64,000 nt of DNA from Gymnogyps californianus (taxonomy: Eukaryota; Chordata; Aves; Accipitriformes; Cathartidae): positions 27,559,001 to 27,623,000 of the forward strand of contig NC_059478.1 of assembly GCF_018139145.2 (NCBI RefSeq), read 5' to 3'. The number at the start of each line of letters is the position of its first letter. Positions within the stretch are counted from its first letter, which is position 1. The notes beneath the pieces were generated by a model that worked only from the letters and a program-made list of their open reading frames with translations, made no database searches and had not been told where the DNA came from. Shown piece after piece: positions 55,801 through 61,800 of the stretch. Position numbers and translations under genes: made by a program.

Positions 55801-58800
55801 GGGGAAAGGTAATTAACAAGTCCCCTTTGTCGTTTTCTGTGAGCCTCCTTAAATAGATCCACCGGCCATCCCCCGGCTCACCGACTGGGGACGGCGGAGG
55901 GGGTTTCCCGACTCCGGGACGCTCAGATCGATCAATGCAGTCTCCCGGGGGGGGCGGATGGGATTATTGTTTCAGGTTCCCGGGATGGGAGAACAAAATC
56001 CTTGGGGTTTGAGGGAGATGGGGATTCCTTTATTTTGTCCCAGCTTTTCACCAAACTTTCCAGATTGGGGGTGGGTAACCCATCCATCACCTCCCTGGGA
56101 ATCCCCTTTGAGATGCCTTCTGTCCATAAGACATATCTTTTACTATCAGGGGGCCGCGTCGGCTTCGGGGGTGCAGCTTTTATTCGCCCATTGCCTTCCA
56201 CCCTCCTAAGGTCCGCCTTGGATTTTGTCTCTCCCTGGCCGGTAAATCCCATCCGTCTCCCGTAATTAATCAATTCTTGTGCCACCTCTCCCCATGTCGT
56301 CTCCGGGGGGGCTCCCCTTCTCTGGGGTCGAGGCGCCCTCAACCGATCTTGTAGTTGCACCGCATATAATTTCAAAGCATCAGGTAATCCTCTTATAAGG
56401 GGATGCAACCTGTCGGGGTCTGCCACATATTGCATGGGAGAGGGCTGTTGCGGAACCAATAACCGGTCATGCATCAACTGGAGGCACGCAGTTTTCTGTA
56501 CACTTTCTAAAATGTGCCCCGCCGTAGGCGTTTTAATCGAGAAGGGGTCTCCCCTTTCCATGGGATCCAATCCACCCGCCCAGTATGCCACTCTTTGGGT
56601 CAGGGACCAGGGTTCTCTATTGTCATTTGTGGTTAGAAAAACTCCCGGACCCCAATATCCTCTCGCCTCGTCCTCACTCAGCAAGATACGGTCACCCCCG
56701 GTAAGAGACACTCTCCACACATACTCAGTTTCAGTTTCTCGGGGGCCCCGGGAATATTTCTCCTGAATTTTACCCAAATCAGTGGGAGAATAGGGAATGA
56801 TACGAGTGGTAACTTGTTGGGGTCCTCCTTGACCACCATCCACAGTCTCAGTTTTAATTAAAGGTCGCATTACAGCTCCCTCCCCGAGGGAAAATATTTC
56901 TTTTATACGGTCTAGATCTTTAAGAGGGTATAACGGTTTTGGATTTTTCCCCTCGTCAGAATCGGCATCCGAATTTTCTACAACAACTGGGGAGCGGATT
57001 TCATCTAATTGTTCCCGCAATATTCGCTCCCGCTCCAAAGCTTCCGTCAAAGCGGTGTGCAGCCGTTGGTTAGTCACCCGCTCGGCGGTAAGCTGATCAG
57101 AGAGATGTCTTGTCTCATTTCCTAATTGCTCCTGCAGAGCCCCCACCAGATCTTGAAGGGATTTTATTGTCTCCCCTTCCACGTGTTGGGCCATGTGTTT
57201 ATTCCGTTGTGCTGCCACCAGAGCTGCTCCTAAAACCGCACAAACTACTGCCTTCCCCTTTCCTTGTTTCAGTTTTCGTTCTTTAGCCAAGGTGGAAATT
57301 CTGTCGGCTACCGCTTGTGGATCGTGCCAATTATTGTGGGCCCAAGTCATACCAGAGAGAGAAGGTCGGGCGCTATAGCCCTCTAACCTCTCCAGGAGAG
57401 GGGTACAATCTACAATCGGTCCTCCCAGGGAGGCCATTATGAGTGTACAATTATAGGGACCAGATCCCGTACTAGTCCTCAGAGGACTGTCTCCCCTGGT
57501 GTATGACTCCTCTCAGAGAGGGGCTTTGGTAAAAGCCTAGTCCCAGTGATCGCTTTAGCACCAATGAGGGAATCCTGCCGACTACGCCAAATTTGTTACG
57601 ACCCGGACCGGACAGACCAGAGGGCCGTAGAGGTTCTGGGATTCCCCCGGGCTAAATTAAGGTGAAACGACACCAAACGATCACTTTGAACGCTTTATTC
57701 GAACAATCCAAACTGCGGAAGGCATAACAGTGGGCAGCGTGGGTTGCAGCAAAACGTTCACAAGAAGAGAGAAAAGAGAGGAATAAGAAAAAAAAAAGAA
57801 AAGAAAGAGGGGGGGAAAGAAAACAGATAAGTCACCACCCTTGGATCCCGCGATGTCGGCGACGAGCGTGGCAATCCTCCGGTGATGGGCGCGCGCCCGG
57901 CTCTTTGCAGTTGTGTCTTTTATAGTCTAAATCTCCGTCCACAGTCACGCCTCTTGAAAACTTATATGGGTTCATTCTAGACAGTTCTCAACATATATGG
58001 TAGTGTTCCAGAGGGTTCTTCACCTACTGAGCATGTGCAGCCCATTGGGGTGGTGGTCTTAGGGACTTTCCAAGGAGCTACAAGCCCCCTCCTCAGATAA
58101 GCTTTGTGTGGCCTCTGGCCATATGTGGTGGGTTACCAGGCTGGTTCTGCCAGAACACAGGACTGCACACCCTCCGGCACACCCCCTGTGTCCATGCCAG
58201 CCAACTTCCTGCTAATGGCCCTCTTCCTTATGCAGACCTCTACAATGTTTGAGACATTGACAGACATTAACTCTTTCAGTCCCTCACACTTGTTTAACAC
58301 TTTCCCTTTTGCTTAGCATTCACATTCAGTGCTTGTTGCTGACAGAGTTAGCAGGAGATACTTGCCAGTAAAGATTAGAGAACACTAGAAGATGGAGACA
58401 TTTGAGACTGCATTTCTACTGGAGGTAAAAATCCTCTCACAGCTATCCCATTTGGCAAGCAAGGAGAGGAACCACAGGTTCTTTTCGGGAGCCTCCCTCC
58501 AATTCCATCAAACACAGCTTCTTTATTATTCCTGAAAACGGGGTCAGTATGCCAAAATCCTTTCTTAAACTGTTCTTTCTGCGATGGAGATGGAACGGAG
58601 CAACAGATGCTTCTGCAGTCCTTGTTCCAGGACAGAGATGGATTTCATCTACACTGCTTCGAAGGACATGGAAGTACACTGCTGTCTTACATCAGTCAAC
58701 TTTTTAAAGCTACTATAGTGTCATCATTCAGCTACACATCCAAATGACTGATCACGTCTTCTCACAGCTCACAAATTATGGCACCTTCTCTTTATTAGAA

Positions 58801-61800
58801 AATACATGATTTTTGTATTAAAGAACTCAGTCCAACAAAAAACCTTAAATTTCTCTAGTGGCTCTGCTTCTACAAAGATTCATTATATTGCATTTACAAA
58901 ATATCTGAAACCATTTTGCTAATACCATCTCATTTATTACTACCTTCCTATCTATTCTTTCTCAACACCAGGAAAGTACCTATTCTATAATTAATATGAA
59001 AGCAATACAGTCCCACCCCCTCTCTTGAGCCACCACTAACATGCATAGGATAAGCCATATCAAAGAGATGCTATGGCCAAAAAATAATGGCTATTTTTGC
59101 AGGGACAGTTTAAGCTGCTGCAGAACCATACATTTCGTATCACAAAATCACAGCTTCAATTCATTCAAATATAACAGAGCATTACACACCAAATCAGCAC
59201 TTCTAATTGCAAGTGACTGGGCAATTTCCAGGTTGCCCTTGCAGGGGAAAGATTGTACCAGATAAAAGATACTAATGACCTTTAACCAGCATTTCCCGCC
59301 TGCCATGTGTTTTTAATCCAATCACAATGGACAGGGCAACTGAGTCCCTATCTTCCCCATCCAAATGTCCTGCCAATCCACTAGTAAAACTTAATCAAAA
59401 TAAGACAAACAAAACAAATCCCAAAACACATCTCCTACATCATCACCATCACCTTCAAAGTGCCCTCCTGAGTTTCTCCAGACACCTAAGATTCAACAGT
59501 CAAACTCTATGAAAGGGCAGTGTGAGATGAATTCATTTTCATTTACTATGTACTTGAGCCCTTATCTCCAGAAAATTAACATTAATTCATTGCACTCATT
59601 CTGCCAATTAGTTGTCATCTATCATAGCTTTTTTGAAACTGTAGAAAAGCCAAGTTACTAAATGAGCGTGAATGGCCTGAATAGACCTTAAGAAACAGGC
59701 TTTGGAACTGAAAAACAATCATGCAGCATTAAGCTAAATTTCAGTTAGTTACTATTTTAGCGCTGATCTTGCACCTCAGGGAGGCCCACAGGTCAGATGG
59801 CATAGCACTATAAATTTGTACTGACTGTCATTGTCCTAAACAGTACCAAAAATGGTCTGAAACAAAATGCTACAAAGAGAGACTGAGGAGGGAGAGTTAC
59901 ATGGTTTATCTGTTGAGAACCGTGAAGTTGCTATGACATCTCCCTCTTCTCTTGCATCGCTTCAACTACCGACTGCACCCCAGATTAAATGAAATGGAAG
60001 ACATGCCATGGTGCCACATTGCAAACCAAGTGGAAACTAACTTTTTCACATTAAATAATTTCTGGAAGCATTTTGAAAAAAGATTATACCTTCACCAAAG
60101 TTCAACTGTGGATTTGTACATTCAACACCTGAAATGGCAAAATCTGTCAGAAGTAATCGCTTTTCATTTGAAGTAGTTCAAGGGGTTTCTTCAGTGAAAC
60201 ACACTGTATCATAAATACAATGCACAGATATTCACTCACTGTAAAAGAAGAGGATCTCTTCATTAAAATCTCACGATCTAAACCATGGTGCCCATGGGTA
60301 AGCTTAGGGTCAGGGAACAGGAAATCTCTTGTATTTTCTTCATACGTAGCTAGAATTTTTCCTACTAAAAAGAAAATATATATTTTAATTGGAAAATAGA
60401 CAAAGCCATATAGTACAGACACCACACACAAGACCATACTGAAACTAAGATAAATTTTGTTCTTTACAAATTAACAGCATGGCTCTAAAACTTGTATCAC
60501 ACTAGGAAATAACCTCATCAAGTTAAATCAGCAGCAGAAATGTGCATAATCTACTCTGAAAGTATGTTTCACTGTTATTGTAAAAAAATTAAAGATTATT
60601 GTGTTAACTGTTTTATAAGAGACATATAAGAAGCTTTCTCTAGGCAATTCTTTAGTAGTTTTCCTCTTTCTTTCCCTTCCATGCCACAGAAGAAACCAGT
60701 ATTTTTTTTAATGGCAGCCAATCCCTTATGAAAAACTGCATCATTCCATATTACCGAATAGTAATAGTAGTAGTAATAGTAGGTATAGTAGTAAGAAAGA
60801 AATGCAAGCAACATCAAAATCATTCTCTCAAGATTTTCTCACTATCCTGGTTTGCCACTTTTTAAAAAAAAATTATTTTCTTTAGGGGAAAACCTTGAAT
60901 GTATATTATAAAAAAAAATTAAATTGTGCTATTGCAGTCATCTTGTCAGCTTATGTTGGGCTGTATCACACCTATCTCTGACCCCTGAAATTAAATCCCT
61001 TATGCAAGATCTTTTACCGTCCCACAACAAAAATCCACATTCAGTACATTTCTTCAAGTAAACAGTCTGGTGAGTCACCTGAGAGAAGTAATCGTTTCCT
61101 TGAAAGTACTAAGGACAAGTGACAGAGAGTGCTTTTAATACCACAGTTTCCAAACGAGTCCTCTTTAAAACTTGACTTTATTTCCAATAAAATGCAGATT
61201 TACATTATTCATGGGAACACTTGAATTTCATTAAAATAGATTTTTATAATCACACAAACCAATAACAGAAGTATGACAAATCGCTATTTATTATCTTCAC
61301 ATATCCCAAGAGACCTGTAATACTTATAGTGAGGATAAGAGTTTTCCCAATGGTCACCATTAAAATGGAAGGGAAAAAAGTGTCATTCTGAGAACAAGAT
61401 TATGCACTCTGAAATTTCACAGACAGCCACTTTGCAAGTGAATTGTGATGCAGTTAATAAGTGTGCACTGGATGATTTCAGTTTATTTTCCATTTTTAAA
61501 ATATTATCACTTTCCTAAGCCTGAGTATGGTACATTTCAATATTCAGTTATTATTCTTTTTCAAGAATGAGATCCTCTTGATCTATTAACATTTTATATT
61601 CAGGGGACTATTTGTTGAAGAGCTTTCTATGTTGTTTGTGTATTGGAAGAAGTGATTGTGCTGTAATGGCCAATGTCCTCATGGAAATTCACCTATTAAA
61701 CTGCATAATTTATGAAGAGACTGATACAATACCTGGAGGAACAAGCTGTATTAGTTCAAGTACTGCTGTGTCAACTAGAAAGGAAAAAAGTTTTTTCGTG

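Larger units (their letters stand above)
49921..58288 (-). mobile_element. Full-length endogenous retrovirus, class III-like with env
   Basis: An 8,368-bp provirus on the − strand: 5' LTR (57594–58288), tRNA-Ser primer site, gag (55932–57437), pol (52784–55963), env (50755–52659), 3' LTR (49921–50615), flanked by CTTGT duplications. The three genes have no internal stop or frameshift that I can see, and the LTRs look identical, so the insertion should be young. RT and integrase wording ([24 protein letters not shown]) points to the ERVL/spuma-related class. Such elements mostly lack env, so the intact env is notable. It lies in a SPATA6 intron in gene orientation. Whether it is expressed or infectious cannot be told from sequence. 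Confidence 0.93.
57594..58288 (-). repeat. 5' LTR of the provirus
   Basis: 695 bp, same sequence as 49921–50615 as far as I can read. On the − strand U3 begins TGTGAGGGACTG at 58288 and U5 ends GTCGTAACA at 57594. The TATA box is at 57917–57924 and AATAAA at 57694–57699. Confidence 0.95.

Noticed and set aside
52784..55963. Assignment of the provirus to the alpharetrovirus (ALV) group
   Set aside because: No tRNA-Trp primer site, 5-bp rather than 6-bp duplication, no CCHC boxes, pol not in −1, RT wording unlike ALV.
58443..58679. 78-codon − strand frame just upstream of the provirus
   Set aside because: Tested as a SPATA6 exon; none of its frames resembles the protein, and exons c and d join in phase without it.
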